Shown here: one piece after another, positions 35,051-64,000 of the stretch
Position numbering within the stretch: the stretch's first letter is position 1
Layout: each line of letters opens with the position of its first letter
DNA from: Carettochelys insculpta
Taxonomy: Eukaryota; Chordata; Testudines; Carettochelyidae
Direction of reading: 5' to 3'
NCBI RefSeq assembly: GCF_033958435.1
Contig: NC_134147.1
Coordinates: 40,914,001-40,978,000 of the forward strand
DNA: 64,000 bases
Program-made: the position numbers and the translations under genes
Notes under the pieces: model-generated
The model's database searches: none
Told to the model about the DNA's origin: nothing
What the model saw: only the letters and a program-made list of their open reading frames with translations

Positions 35051-38000
35051 CTGGGCTCTTAGAAGACATTTAGGGGTAAATCAGAGCTAAATAACAGCAC
35101 AGAACACAGAGCCATGACTGGTGGCTGTAAAAAAAAAAAAAAAAAAACCACTGAGACCCCAGGAAACTTAGACAGATGTCCACTTATAATGGGTATGGCC
35201 AACTAAAATCATGCCGGACCTTGGCTGTTGCCGATCTAGAGAGGTTCAGTCTGTAGTTTCTGTTCCAGACAACAGGAAACATTACACATCCAATGCCAAA
35301 TTGAGTAAATATGTAAGAAGTAAAACAACAACAGTTAGATTTTCAGAAGCACAAAGGACATTTATGTGCCCAGCTCCTGTTGAAAGCCAAATTGGAGTTG
35401 CGTACTTACTTGTGCTTCAGCTCATGGAAATTAAACTGTCAACAAGAAAATTAATAAAGAATGACAGACCACAGGTATGAAAAGCCTGCCTATAATGTCT
35501 GGTCTAGGGCTCACAGAAACCAGTGGGAATTCCTCCAAATGTAGGTCAGGCTCCCAAATGCATGGCATTTTAGTTCAGATACCATCTTGACTCCACGGAT
35601 GCACTCACCCTTCCAATATAGCTCATGCTCCCTTTACACCTCTGTCTTTAGGAAATAATGTGTATCACAACATATCAAAGCAGCTAGGAGTACAATTAAG
35701 ACTGGAAGGTGAACACGTGATTATTGTTTTCCCCCTTCTGTCTTCCCAAGTGACAGAATGAGATCAACCTCCGCCAGGCTTTGTTGCTTAGTAGCAGAAA
35801 TTTTTAATTATATACTAAAATATGCTAAACATAGAAGTACTATGCGACGAATACACATATATCAAGAAAGGCACATGACAGCAACTCAATCGCTTCAGTG
35901 TCTGCCAGACTTGTCATCCAAAAAAAAAAAAAACCCACACACACAGAAAGAAGGTAGAAAGTATTAATAAAACTACTTTAAAAACACTCTTCATTGTTTG
36001 CTCTGCAATTTTTTTAATATCTACCACCAATTTAATTCTTTTTCCATTTCTTAAACTTTGATTTAACTCCTTGCTTTTCAAATGAAGCTATTATCCTCAC
36101 TAGAGCTTAAAAAAAACACCCTGCTCACTTCTTTATTGCTTTCAATGAAATGTTAAACCACAGAGAAAATGTAATGAGGTATATGCTCTACGAAGGTATT
36201 AATCAACTGTTAAATTCTTCTTTTTTCGTATTACAGCTTGCACCTCCCTTGTTTGGCACCTTCAGGACCCGCCAGAGGTTAATGTCCTCTGGCCCTGGCT
36301 GCAGCCTCCACTCCAGAGCTGTGGCCTGCTTCCCGACCCTCCAGCCACAGTCCCTGCTCCTCCACTGTCACCAGCTCCCCAGCCACCACCACTGACTCCC
36401 TGCCCCTCTGTGTTTCAAGGTGTCTTGCAGAAAATGAGAGCCAGGCCAGATCTCTAACAGTGGCAGGTGCTAGGAGGTATTTGTTTAAAATATTTAAGTG
36501 GAGTGTAAAATGATCACTGAACACAACAGAATTCTAACACATATTTTGTAACAGACTGCTAAATGTTTATTTGGTGTCTGTCTGTCTTAAGCTGCTACTG
36601 CCGATGTAAATTATATGCTACTTTCAGATGAAACTACTTACAAATTACGGTATTAAATCATAACTCACATTAGCGCACCATGAATTTTTTGGGTCTTCAT
36701 TGGAATGGAACCGATCATACGGAACTAATGTAATGTTGTGTGTGGATGTCACATTAGTTACGCGTTTGTTATAGGAATTCTGCAAGTGCCAGACTGTAAT
36801 AGAAATCAAACATGGCAAAATGACATACATATCTCAGCCTGTACAGAGAAATTCACCTTCACACTGAAAATCAAGGCTACCTCCCCATAAAGTTTTGCTT
36901 TTTTCTCTCCCTCTGTAATGATTTGTCTGGTGACAGTCACTGCCATCAAGCTGAAGGGAAATCGGAAAATCTTTGGTACCTGGGATATCTTTCAGGGGCA
37001 TGGAGCAGGGCTCCTCCACCTTGCCAGGAGTATGGCAAGGCTGTCAGCACAGCTGGACAGCAGTTCAAGTAGGGTGGTACTGAGCAGTCTGCCATACCAG
37101 TACAGGAAAGAGACGTGAGGAGCAGGATGTGTGGCCACCACATATCCCCATGCCAGGGGCTCCTGTGGCACAGCTGTGCCACCTCTAGCGCCTCCATTGA
37201 GGATCATTTCTATATGCACAGCAGTGCCAGGAGAGCACAGAACTGGGACAGTCTAAACATGCCAGAGAAACTGCCAGCCTGGGGCTACCTGGTGGCCCTG
37301 TGTTCTGCTCCTTTCTCAGTGAAGTTCCTGGGACTTGAGTCCTGCAGTTCAGGGCTGTCACAGGAGCTGCAGCTGGGAGAGGAGCAGAATGCCAGCAGCT
37401 CTTCTGGTACAGGTATACCACCCAAGCTCTGTCCTCCAGCCAGGCTGCTGCACAGACCCCAGACAGACACAGTGGCATGGAGGGACTGGGGCAGTGGAGC
37501 TATACCAGAGACATAGCCACTTCTGCGTTCACTGCTGTGGTTCCCAAGTTGCTGGTGCTGCGGGAAGGAGACAGAATCACCATGTTCCAGTATGGGTGTG
37601 GATCCTGGAGAGAAGATGGAGCAAGTGTAGGTGCCCTGGACTATGGGGGGAGGAGTCATGTGGAGGGTCCTGTGAGAAAGTCACGTGCCCTCTCCTCCCC
37701 CACACCTGCAAGAAACAGATTCTACTCACAGCACTGTGTGCAAGATCATCTTTTTTCTATTTACTTGTGCAGCGGCTAGCACCAGGGTGTGCTGAACTGT
37801 GACTGGCCTTCCAGGAATTAGTGCAACTGGGAGCAGACCAGTGGTTCTGATTTGACCTGGCTCAGTTGAACTCGGATCAGACCACACAGCGCAGTTGAAG
37901 TCAGCATCTGGTATTGACTAGGGGAGGGGAGGAAAAAAAGTGTGTAAATTCACTATATTTGCACCAGGGACCCCGCTGTGCTAAGTGATGTAGGCAAGAC

Positions 38001-38163
38001 AGTCCTGGACCCAAAGGGTTTTTAGTCTAATGACTGGGAAAGGAATAGAGGCACAGGGATTGGGAGAGGTTCCCTAAAATCAACCAGCCAGTAAATTTCA
38101 GAGTTGCCCAATCCAGTGACCTGTAACAGGCCATCAGAAATTACAACAATGTGCAATAGCCAG

Positions 38164-39850
38164 CTATGAGGTAATTAAGACTGCAGCAATAGCAAAATCC
38201 ACCAGAGGGCAAAAGGAAATGAACATAAATGTAACATGCACCCTTTCATGTATAAGGAGTCTGGGAAGCAGAACGTATGAGACCCTCTCACCCTGTGGGG
38301 AAAGCACCATTTGTCCCTGAATTGGCTGGGGGAGAGAGAGGGCTGTGGGGTGTACCCTGATGGAAGAATGCACTATACCCTGGTTCCTGAGCTGCAGTAA
38401 ATAATTCAGATTGCACTGTAGAAAGCAAGAGAGCAATGCTATGCTCCGATGCTCAACAAGAAAACTTCGTCCACTTAGGTAAGTTAGCTTGGAAATCATG
38501 CTCCTGATTCCCCGGAGGACCTGCTGGACTCCTTCCAAGCAAGTGCACTCCTCAGATTCCACCATGGAGCATCCATGCCAAAGTGTGAAGGGACTAGAGG
38601 TTGAGGTGCAAGAGCTGACCATGGTCAGAAAGAGGCCATGGAGAAGACGCTGCTATGTTTATGAACATAATGAATCAGCACCCTCCCCCCCTCCCCCACC
38701 CCTTTGAGCTTTACAAGGACCCTGCTAATGAGCAGGATCAGCAGGAATGAGAACATCAGACTTCTCAGCCAGATCATAAGGAAAGCATCAGAGGCGGTGG
38801 CTTTGCTCAGGTCCTGCTGGGGGGGTAAAAGCAGCGGCATTTTCTGTTTTGGCTGGTGGTGAAAAGATGTATTTGGGGAGTTCACCCAGATTTGACCTAG
38901 GCTATCCTCCAGAGGTGGGGCAGTGATCACTTGCAATGAGTGAAGTCTCTCTTAAGATGATCCACCAGGGTATTCCCAACGCCCAGGAAATGACAGGTTT
39001 CCAGATAGATGTGGCTGATGCAGAAGTTCCAGAGCTAGAAGGCCTCCTGGCAGAGTGCCAGTGAGTGTGCTCTCCTCTTTCCTGTTGATGCATAACATTG
39101 AGGCCATGCTGTCCATCAGGACTCGTCGTTTCGTCCAACAGGCGAGGTAGAAAAACTCCACAGGACCACCTCCTCTGGGAACCACAGCTCCTGGATCTGT
39201 AGTCTTCTGAGGTGCACATCCCCATCCAAGGCCTGAGGTGTCTGATATCAACTTGACTGAAGGAACTGGGGTGGTAAATGGGATTCCTTCAAGGACATTC
39301 TTGCTCTGGGTCCACCACCACAGTGAGATGATCATCATCAGGGGAATGGTGACAACCTTTTCCAGGTGGTCCCTGGACTGAGAATAGCTCGATGTGGGGT
39401 CCACATGCAGAGCCTGGCACAGCAGATCAGCTATGTGCATGCTGTCAAGTGGCTTAGCAGATGCAGGCACCCTGTGGCCATCCTCAGGGGAAACACAGAT
39501 ATTCCTCTGGCCACAAAACCTGTCCGGAAGACAGAAAGTCCTTGAGTGGGTCAAGTACCACTCCAATAAACTCTACCGCCTGCACAAGAACAAAGATGGA
39601 CTTTTTTTGTTCATAAGCAGGCTAAAGGATCTGCACATGGCCTGCAACATCCCTTTGAACTTGGGACCTTAACAAGGCTGCAGCCCACACCCTGTCTCTG
39701 GTATCAAAAAGGTATCAGAAACAGAACACTTTGTCCCAATACTCATGAGGAACCTTTTCCACTGCCTCTCCACTGCAGCAACCCTTCTCTCTCCTGTGAG
39801 ATGGGTCCTTGAAGAGGGGGTGGGGAAGGAGGGTGGAGGCAGAGCCACCA
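38164..39850 (-). pseudogene. Degraded DIRS-like retrotransposon
   Basis: Minus-strand pieces in order: SDTFLIPETGCG-like reverse-transcriptase start (about 39700-39760); KLISDTSGLGWGCAP (about 39230), the RNase H opening; LCINRKEESTLTG (about 39070); then, at 38164-38622, VQQVLRGIRSM, LLQLRNQGIVHSSIRVHPTAL and VLSPQGERVSYVLLP, resembling the tyrosine recombinase N-terminal half. Frames are short and large parts missing, so it is inactive. The assignment rests on motif order and is moderately sure. Confidence 0.55.
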
Positions 39851-40414
39851 TTAGGAACAGCCACTAGCTTGCAGCTGCTCAAGTCTGGCAGTGTTAGAAC
39901 AATAGCAACCTCACAACCAAAAAGATATGTCATGTGGGGCTGAGTAGAGCAGAGAGGAATTGAATTTTAGGACAAAAAATATTGTACTTCATGCTAAAGA
40001 TAAGGGGGGAGTCTTCACAGGGTGAAGTAGTCACAGCAATAAGTCAGGGAGAAAAGCTTCGCAACTCTACTTTGAACAGAGGGAAGGGGCAAAAGATGGC
40101 AAAAGTCAGAGTCCAAGGGGAGGTTGTTTGTAGTCATCAGCTTCAACTATACATCTTCAAGACAGGAAGGCTCTTTGCACCATGCTCCCACAATGGGATC
40201 CTGCCCTGCAACTGAAACTGACAGTTCTGCAGTATGGTAAACATGTAACAAAAGTAGCAGTAACACCAGATGAACTAAAATCACTTAATACTGTAGTTTT
40301 AAAGCTTTGGTGTATCTATCAATGACTAAGTCACAAATGTGACATAATATTTTGAGCCTTAAAGACATTTAAAACCAAGATTCACTTACTCTGAACACAA
40401 GCAGCTTACACAGA

Positions 40415-43400
40415 GGATGTGAAAAACCAAATGCTTTAATCCATCTATCAAGAACAGTTCAATGTATTTCATCGGATACATTACTATTGATCCATAATTT
40501 ACAGTGCTATGGATCATACAGAAATTATTCCTGCAGTCAACAGCAGGTGAATATCAACAACATTACAGTACCAAGCATCATAGCAAGAGGCAGTAATTAA
40601 TGTCACGTTTTCAAGAAATATAGGTATTTTATGTTATCAACATCTGCTTCTCCCAGTGCATTTTTTGTCAAAAAACATCAATGTAAGTGCATTATTTTGT
40701 GCTTTGCTTTTTTCCTTGTACACTTCCTATTTCTGTTTGTAGGCTGCAGAGTTGGTATTGCTTTATAGTATAAAAACAAAAAAAACAACTTTTGTTTTTG
40801 GAATGAAAAAGAAATTCATTGTATTCTATATGTTTATATTTGTTGCATGGTTTTGGCAAAGTGAGAATCGTTTGGTATTTCGTGTACATGGTTAGGTAAG
40901 ACAGGCCTGGCTCATGTTGTTGGCATGGGGATTCATGCAGTCACTACAGACTACAATTTTGGGCAATAAATGTCTTGCCTCAAGATGCTAACTCTCCACC
41001 TGTTTGTCACTATTTCACATGTAAAACAAAGGATCACATGCTTCATGGTACATGTGCCATAGAGAGAACAACAGCATCAGAACGTGACTCCCTGAAAAGC
41101 CCGCATCTCCTCCTGGCACAAAAGCTGCAATATCCAAAAATGGGGTGTGACCTAAGAAAGGAGGAGGAGGAGTGGAGGAAAAACCCAAAGCTGAGTGTGC
41201 TATCTTGAGGATAGACTACAGACCATGTACAGCATGGAAGATCACATATAGCTTGATATAGCTGCTGGGGGCCAGAGTAAGATTTATCCAGAGAAATCCA
41301 GATTTTGGGAAGGAATCCTACTTTTGTCAAATCACAGCATATGAGGACTATCTACAAACTGCATGGCAACAGGGCATCAGGATTTCATTTTAGTCCACAC
41401 AGGGATCAAGTAAGCATGATGCTTGTTTGCATAGTTTACATCCCTTTTCTATAGGGATAACAGTGTGGAACCCAACATGGTGTCCACTTGTGGGGCCATC
41501 TTCAATGGATTTTTATGGTTATACCACCATAATGGCCTTCCTTATTCATCCCATTTTTGTCAAATTGCAGCACCTCTCTGGCCTCGGCTCACCCTTTTAC
41601 TTAGTTAGAAGGGGAGCACAGGACCATACTATAGACCTATAGCCAGTCTTTTTTTGCTCATGTATTTCCTTCCTCTGTCACCATGAACATACTACAACAA
41701 CATGAGCAAGTGACTGCAGGCATAGCTGCTGAGTTGTGGCACAGCTGCTGTGCAGAGAACCACCCACGATATCGGAATACCTCAGCTGCCTTGCTGACTG
41801 TACAGATGAGCTGTAACAAGTAGCATTGGAGACCCATGCGCAATGCCTCTGGGCCACAGTTTGGCGACTGATCTAGCAGATATAGGAAACAGTCCAAAAA
41901 TGGGCTAAGAAAACCAGGCATTTGTTGCACACTGAGCTGACTTTTGCCCCTTCTCAAAAGTGACAAAACGGGTGATTATCGAAGCTCATATACAGTTAGC
42001 TACTCAAGCAGAAACAAGTAACTGCATCACTAACTGGTGAAAGGGCTGTACAACTATAAGAATGTTAACAATATAAAGCCATAGAAGCATAGGACCGGAA
42101 GGGACCTTGCGAGGTCATCTAGTCCAGTCCCCTGCGCTCGAGGCAGGACTACGTAGTAAAGCAGAACATTCTTCTGTATCGACCACATGGAAGAGCTCGC
42201 ACTCTAAACCCCAATCCACCTCAAGTACCAGAATAGAAAGCAGCACAGCTGAAAACAGGCCCAGTCATGCATCCGCCTTGTCCAGCAAAACACTCCTATC
42301 AACTTCAATGAGAGCAGGATCGGGCAACAGTCATTTCAAGACTTTTTCTTGACTGACTGTGTACGTGAAAGAGGCAGCATCCGTCAGTACCAACCTTCTG
42401 CTAAAACTCCTGATGTTTTGTCTTCTGTCTTTCCTCATCACCATAGTCACATTTGATTTCTGAACCATATTAAACTGCCATGACCAAGTTTTCTTGATCA
42501 AGTCTGCCATGTTGGCACTCAATCACTAAAGATTTTAAATTTTTTTATACACTATGTGTATCTTTGCATCATAGCACAAAGAAAATGGGAAGCTCTTGTT
42601 TTCTGCATAGGGACCCAAGCTATACTCAGATTTCTAAGCAATATCACCCTGAAATGTTCTCCTATGCCACACTTCAGTCAGTGCTAGTCCAAGAAGATTA
42701 CTACTAGAATTTAAGGCACTTCATTCTGAACAAGATGCTTTTCTGACACATTTCAACTGTAGGTTGCTACTGAGAAATCTCTAAGACCATCAGTCATTTT
42801 TGTAAAACATCTAGGTTTGATATAATACAATTATAACTACGGTTATTGCATAGAGCTACACTTGCGTTGATAATGCACCAAAACTACTTTTACAACATTG
42901 TTGCAAGTTAAATTAATACAATGGTTATAAAGTAACAGTTACTTGAAGATACAGTAAATTTACTTTTTTCCAGCCATACTGGTGAAATAAAAACACCATT
43001 TTAATTACTCTAATGGGTATATTAACTACATAGTTATTAGGCTTCAAAGCATATTACTATTCTTTTTGTATCACTAAAAATAAATATGTAAATTCAATTT
43101 CTCTACAGAGCTTTTTATTTTGTTACCTAGTCTAAATTTATACACTTTAAATTGTGCTTTAAAATATTTCCAAAGTGAGACTGTACTATACAAAATATTC
43201 TCAAAATCTCTCTACCCAGTATCCTACATAAAATCTTCCTTTCAAGTGTTTACAAAGAATGCAGAAAACCTCCAGTGAGTTTTAAACATCAACATTTTTT
43301 GAAATATGAAGAGGCATAGTCTTATAAATGAAATACAACTATATTTAAAACAAAACAAAAAGGTAACTAAAGAATCCATGCAAATGAAAAGTCTGTACAA

Positions 43401-44246
43401 CACTTTAAAAAAAAGAGTAAGGCAAGTTAGAAATATACAACAAAATGTGCCCAGTTGATAAAATGTATTGAATTTTGTCTGAAAATGTATATCGTTTTAC
43501 AGTGCTCCTGTTTTATTGCTGATAAAAAAAAAACCCTAAGTTTCCTTTCCAAAATAAAAGCTTTAAAAAACAAAAGAAGGCTGAACATAGGAGCAAAAGC
43601 AAAACCTTCTCAGTTGAGAGTAAAAATAACAACAATCCAAAGAGCTCAAGACAGATTCAGGCATCCCCACAGTTTCATTTCTAGCAACATCACCAGGAAC
43701 ATTCTACATCAGAATAAACACAATCAGTATGTGTTAACACTAGTTTTATTACTATTAAAGTAGAATAATGATTTAAACATCTTGTGATATAAAGACCAAA
43801 CTAAGTTTGAAGGATACTGTATCTTTAAGGCAGCACTATTAAATCAATATAACCCATGGTTATAAAGTGAGTATTTTTGGTTTCTTCACATTCTCTCTCC
43901 TTTTTCAGATCTACATTTAGTTTCCAAGTGAATAACTTGTAAGTTTCCCCTGAATAGAAACAGACTGTTTTGATTTGTAATTCTATTGCTCTGAGTAGAT
44001 TTGACCAGTTCAAAGTTCTTGGTGAATCCAGTTCATAAATGCTGTACAGTTGTTCAACATTTCAGTGGCACTGGTACTTCTAAAATAGAATATACAAGTC
44101 TTTTCACAAAATATATATATATACTGGGCTATTGATGAAGCACAAGTAGATTATTAAAAGAAAATCAAAAAAACCTGAATGTGTAAATGATTTAATCTAC
44201 TGATTAAGAACAGAAGCAGTTTGTGAGAGGTCATGCCAATTATCTG
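40415..44246 (-). other. MITF: MITF 3' UTR (inferred extent)
   Basis: AT-rich non-coding sequence after the MITF stop. Minus-strand ATTAAA at 40440-40435 is a candidate polyadenylation signal and would give a UTR of about 3.8 kb, somewhat longer than the roughly 3 kb of mammals. Seed matches for miR-137 (43513-43520, 8-mer; 42843-42849), miR-124 (42713-42719) and miR-148/152 (40654-40660) are present. A CR1-like fragment sits at about 42078-42150. The end point is not proven. Confidence 0.45.
42078..42150 (-). repeat. CR1 3' end fragment
   Basis: 'ccggaagggacc', 'gaggtcatctagtccagtcccctgc' and 'gaggcaggact' are the reverse complement of the conserved CR1 3' segment. It lies within the inferred MITF 3' UTR. 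Confidence 0.6.
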
Positions 44247-59940
<15,694 letters not shown>

Positions 59941-62900
59941 CTGTAAGAGATAAAAACAGAGAAGGGTCACTTGCCATGTCCCATCTGACACACTTAAAGC
60001 CAATAGCAGCTTTCTTAGCAAACCTCTGCTCCATGTGCAAACAGGGTTCTATGTGCCCAGTGAAAATGAGCATGGACATGAAAAGTAATTGTTCTAGGAG
60101 AAAGCTGCAATCCATTCCCCAAAGCATGACCTCAAGAGACGCAGAAAGCAAAAAATAACACAAAACATATGGACAATGCAATTTTGAAATATAGACAAAA
60201 CACAAGGAAATCCAGGAAGTTTACTCTTAGGTCCTCAAAGGGCCTTTGCCTATGAGACAACTAGAATTTTCGTATGATATTGTTCCTGTATGGTTAGTTT
60301 AAACAACTCATCTAAGTGTAGTTGTATTAGGGGGACCATAAGAGGGAGTCCAAACGCCCTTATAAATGCTTAAGAGTGTAATTGCCTAACAGAAATTAAT
60401 TGCGCTTTCATATACCATGGACTTGTTTAAGGCAACTGTATTTAAGCTGATCTGAGATCTACTTATGTCGGGTAGACCTATTGCGATTGTCTCTTCTAAC
60501 ATGAAAGCTTTTGCGTGTGCGTGTCCTTGTCTCAAATCACTGGATTAAAGTGCTGTTGCATCCTGCATGAGTATGAGTACAGAAGGTCTGCTAGGAGGAA
60601 TCTGGAATCTTTGAGACTTGTGATCACAGGAGCTCACTTGAATAATGTCAAGTCATCATGCAACAGCGAAGATGCAGGCTGCAAAAACAGTGTGTCTGAA
60701 AAATGTTGGGACTTACCAGAGAAATACATAGTCAAAAGTGACACCAAGAGTCTTAACCCAACTACACTCAGCTCCCCAAAGTGCGCAGGATAGAGCTGCC
60801 AGTTGGCCAGTTCTTTTACTGGAACGCTTCATCGAAAACGGATGCTGGTGGCTCCAGTCATCACCACTGGCTGGGGTGTAAAAACTCCAGTTGGCTATGT
60901 AGTGGGGAATAAGCAGGCTCCCCTGAATGCCATGGATCTGTACTGCTCCCAGCAGCACCCACATGTCTGCCTCCTTAGATGCAGGGGAAGCCAGGCAGGT
61001 CTGCCCACTACTCACACTCACAGGGGCCGCTCCTGCAACCCCAACTGGCACTCTGCACTGTTTCCTACACCCCAACCCTTTGCTCCATACCTGAGTCCCC
61101 ACCCACACTCAAACTACCTACTAGAGTCTGCACCCCTCCCCACTGCCCCAGGCCAGTGAAAGTACGAGTGTGTAAGAGCAAGTAACAGAAGGGGCAAGGG
61201 GATGGAGTGAATAGGGGCAGGGCTTTGGGGAATGGGCAAAACAGAAGTACACCTAATTATTTCTGTCTATCCATTTCTACTCTCAGTTACAGCTGTGTAG
61301 CCCATAGGCAGCACTGTTAACATAAAAGATCATGAGGCCAGAACACAGAGCAGAAAATGCTTATTACAAGCCCACAGAAGATGCATACGATACACACACT
61401 GGTAGCAAGTCTCTAGATTTCACATTGCTAAGTGTTTCCTATTACAGGATCATGTTTCAGTTGCTTGTAACTAAGAAATTCAGCCACTTAGGTTCCAATT
61501 TTCCATACCAGGCATCTGCCTTAGGCTGACTTTATTTGGAGAGTACCAGGCTAGGAAGGGAACTGCATTCTTGTGCTCATGTTCAAAAATTCTTACGACT
61601 ATTACAAAGGAAAAAAAGAGACGTTCTTGTGCTTCAATGCTTTTGAGGACAGCCTTGAAATCTGACAGCGGGCCTCTAGTGCCAGGGATGTGCTTTCTGC
61701 AGTGCTTGTGAAACCCTGCTCAAAGCTGGCCAAGTTACAAGCCTCTGGAAAAGAAAATGGAGCACATGCTGAACAATAATTTGATAGAGGGTTCAAAGAA
61801 CTGATCTGCACCGAGCATGCTCCATTCCAAGACAGCTCCTACCTGTGGACAGGATTGTGCATAAATTATTCCCAGAGGGCAACTGCGTGTGCTCAATCAT
61901 GGGAGCTGTAGGGTCTGAGCAAGAGTTTTCCTGCAATTGCTCCTCCAGCCTAGAAAAGGATTCCTGTGGCACTAAGCATCATAACTGAGCACCAAAACAT
62001 CTCTCCCCAAACACTCTCAATCTCTCTCTTCAAGTGCCCAGGCTGCATGGAGGAGAAGGCAGATTCAAGGGTAAGGTAATGTTGTAAGAGTGCAGGGTTG
62101 AAATGAGAAGAGGAAAGAGGGGCCACAACTGACTGGGACAATGTGGGAGGACGGGGGCAGAAAGGCAATAGCACCTAGAGTACAGTGCCCTCCACAGATT
62201 GACTCTGAAACCAGGATTCTCATTTATTAATACCTCTCTGATGCCTAGCAAATACTTTTGTGAACCCCACTGACAAAATAAGAGTCTCTTCTCCTTTTAC
62301 TGGCTCTTCCACCTAGAGGATAACAGACTGCTCTGTAGCTCAAGTGTTATTGCTCTGTGCTGTCGATCCAAAACTCCTCCAGCTGCTACTCATACCTTCG
62401 GGGGCTCAACATAATGTCACTTTTTTTTTTTTTAAGTTTCTTTTCAAAGAGAAAAGCTTAGGCGTATTGTCTTTTAATGATAGGCCAGTGGATTGCAGTT
62501 AATGCAAGTGATTAATGCAAAAGAAAATAACTAGATTAACAATATTCATGATTCTTTGTGCTTTTAATTGCAGTGTTAAATAACAGGATACCAATTTCAA
62601 TGTTGTATAAATATTCTGGATGTCGTATATTTTTAAATACACTAATTTCAGTTACAGAGAACATGAAGTGTACAATGCTCATTTTATATTTTTCTCAATT
62701 ACAAATATTTGCACTGCAAAAATATTTTTCAATTACACTTGTACAAGTACAATAGAGCCATCTCTATCATGAAAGTGCCACTTACAATTGTAGACTTTTT
62801 TAATACAATTACACTTAAGAATAAAACAATAAAACTTCAGATCATACAAGTACACTCAGTCCTACTTCTTATTCAGCCAATCGCTAAGACAAACAAGTGT

Positions 62901-64000
62901 GTTCACATTTACAGGAGATAATGCTGCCTGCTTCTTATTTAAAGTGTCACCTGAAAGTGAGACAAGGCATGTGAATGGCACTGTTGTAGCTGTAGATTTG
63001 TGTGCTAAATATGCCCCTTAATGCATGGAGCACCAGCTGAGAGGACATGCTTTGATGCTGAATTTAAGTTGGTATTCTACTATTTTAACACTGTGATTAC
63101 AACTGCAAATAATTCACCTATTTTTTTCAATCTCATGATTAATTGCCTTTTTTGTTTTTTTTAAGTGTTGGACAGCCATAAAAAAAAAATTACAGGCACA
63201 GAGTCAAGCATTCAAAAGTTAGGAAAGTTCTGAAAATAAGATGAACTATGTCTAGGAAACAGTTTTGGGTGCATCCACCTTTGAAAGGAACTAAGGAGTC
63301 TGATAAGAGAAGTTGTGTCTCACATCCATTGAATTACTTGAAAACTGACAGTCTTCAACTGCATAAGGGATAGAAAATGAGGACAAAATTGACCCAGAGA
63401 AGCAAATATAGTCCTGGATAGATCTGGGAAACAGAATGGGCATCCCATGACAAATTGCCATAGCCTCCTTGGAGAGCATGCATATGTTTTCAAAAGAGAT
63501 GACAGTGTGACAGATCAAAGTAACTTAAAAGGCACAAGAGAGATGCAGAGAAAGATCCATTCCTGAGGGCGACAGCATCTCTACTTAAAAGTGTCCAAAG
63601 GCAAATTGAGACTTAATCCGTTACCCAATGTGCGTCAGCCCTTTTTGTTTGAATCTGATTTTCTGTCTGGTTTTACTGCAAGTCCGACAGCTTTCCACTC
63701 TTTGGGAATTTTATGCGGGACATCCCAAAGTAGTGAAACAACTTTCAGCCTCCCAGGAGACATAATGGAGGAAGGGGATGTCTACTCCCATGACAATGTA
63801 AAGGTCTTGGGACTCTGGCTACTGCAGGAACAGCAACCAGGAGCCTCAGACCCTTTTAAACCACGGGGCCCCCAGGAAGCTGCCTCTTTTGCCCCCCTCC
63901 CGCTTGCCTGTCAGGGCCCCGGAGTACAGTAGCAAGGCAAATTTCTGTCACTCTTGTTGAAACAGGTCAAGATCCCTCAGCTGCTACAGCTCTCAGAAGT
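59941..64000 (-). other. MITF: Part of MITF intron 4
   Basis: 4.1 kb after which the window ends. I looked for exon 4 (coding for a LESSYNEEILGL-type segment) on the minus strand and did not see it. About 61000-61160 is C-rich; 62400-63200 is AT-rich. No repeat element was clearly recognised. Confidence 0.75.

Larger units (their letters stand above)
30900..40414. other. Intergenic DNA between EEVS and MITF
   Basis: No gene recognised. It has a poly-A tract near 35127, pieces of dispersed repeats (32590-32680, 34925-35050, 37955-38040) and DIRS-like remains (38164-39850). The GC-richer 37000-37800 has open frames on both strands but no domain, splice pattern or family resemblance. Confidence 0.6.

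Noticed and set aside
37000..37800. Possible GC-rich gene between EEVS and MITF
   Set aside because: Open frames overlap on both strands, with no recognisable domain and no consistent splice sites.
59941..64000. MITF exon 4
   Set aside because: No minus-strand match to the expected conserved peptide was seen; it is probably right of the window.

Overview
This is vertebrate nuclear DNA, most likely from a hidden-necked (cryptodiran) turtle. Genes are split by spliced introns, and the repeats are turtle- or reptile-type: CR1 LINEs, one pair nearly intact; Penelope-like retroelements with a GIY-YIG domain; degraded DIRS-like sequence; tRNA-derived SINEs with a CR1-like tail (Cry type); and many short TIR transposons. 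No prokaryotic-type operons, CRISPR arrays, rRNA or intact tRNA genes were seen.

The window covers a gadusol (UV-sunscreen) biosynthesis locus beside the pigment-cell regulator MITF. From left to right: (1) about 3.3-6.9 kb, minus strand, the first two coding exons of a gene I read as MT-Ox (methyltransferase-oxidoreductase), the rest lying beyond the left edge; (2) about 6.9-12.7 kb, the spacer between two divergent genes, with E-boxes near both start codons; (3) 12.7-30.3 kb, plus strand, a complete five-exon gene for 2-epi-5-epi-valiolone synthase (EEVS), 462 codons, all reading frames and splice phases agreeing and all three expected zinc ligands present; (4) 30.3-40.4 kb, intergenic DNA with DIRS, Penelope and other repeat remains; (5) 40.4-59.9 kb, minus strand, MITF exons 5-9 with its long 3' UTR, tail-to-tail with EEVS; (6) 59.9-64 kb, part of MITF intron 4.

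EEVS and MT-Ox act in sequence: EEVS cyclises sedoheptulose 7-phosphate to 2-epi-5-epi-valiolone, and MT-Ox methylates and oxidises that to gadusol. The pair lies between FRMD4B and MITF in fish, amphibians, reptiles and birds and is lost in mammals. The order here (MT-Ox, EEVS, MITF) fits that synteny; FRMD4B is expected to the left and is not in view.

The 12-kb first intron of EEVS holds the most striking structure: two near-identical CR1 copies in opposite orientation, sharing the same reading-frame break, separated by about 2.1 kb containing a Penelope element. One CR1 copy sits inside a TIR transposon.
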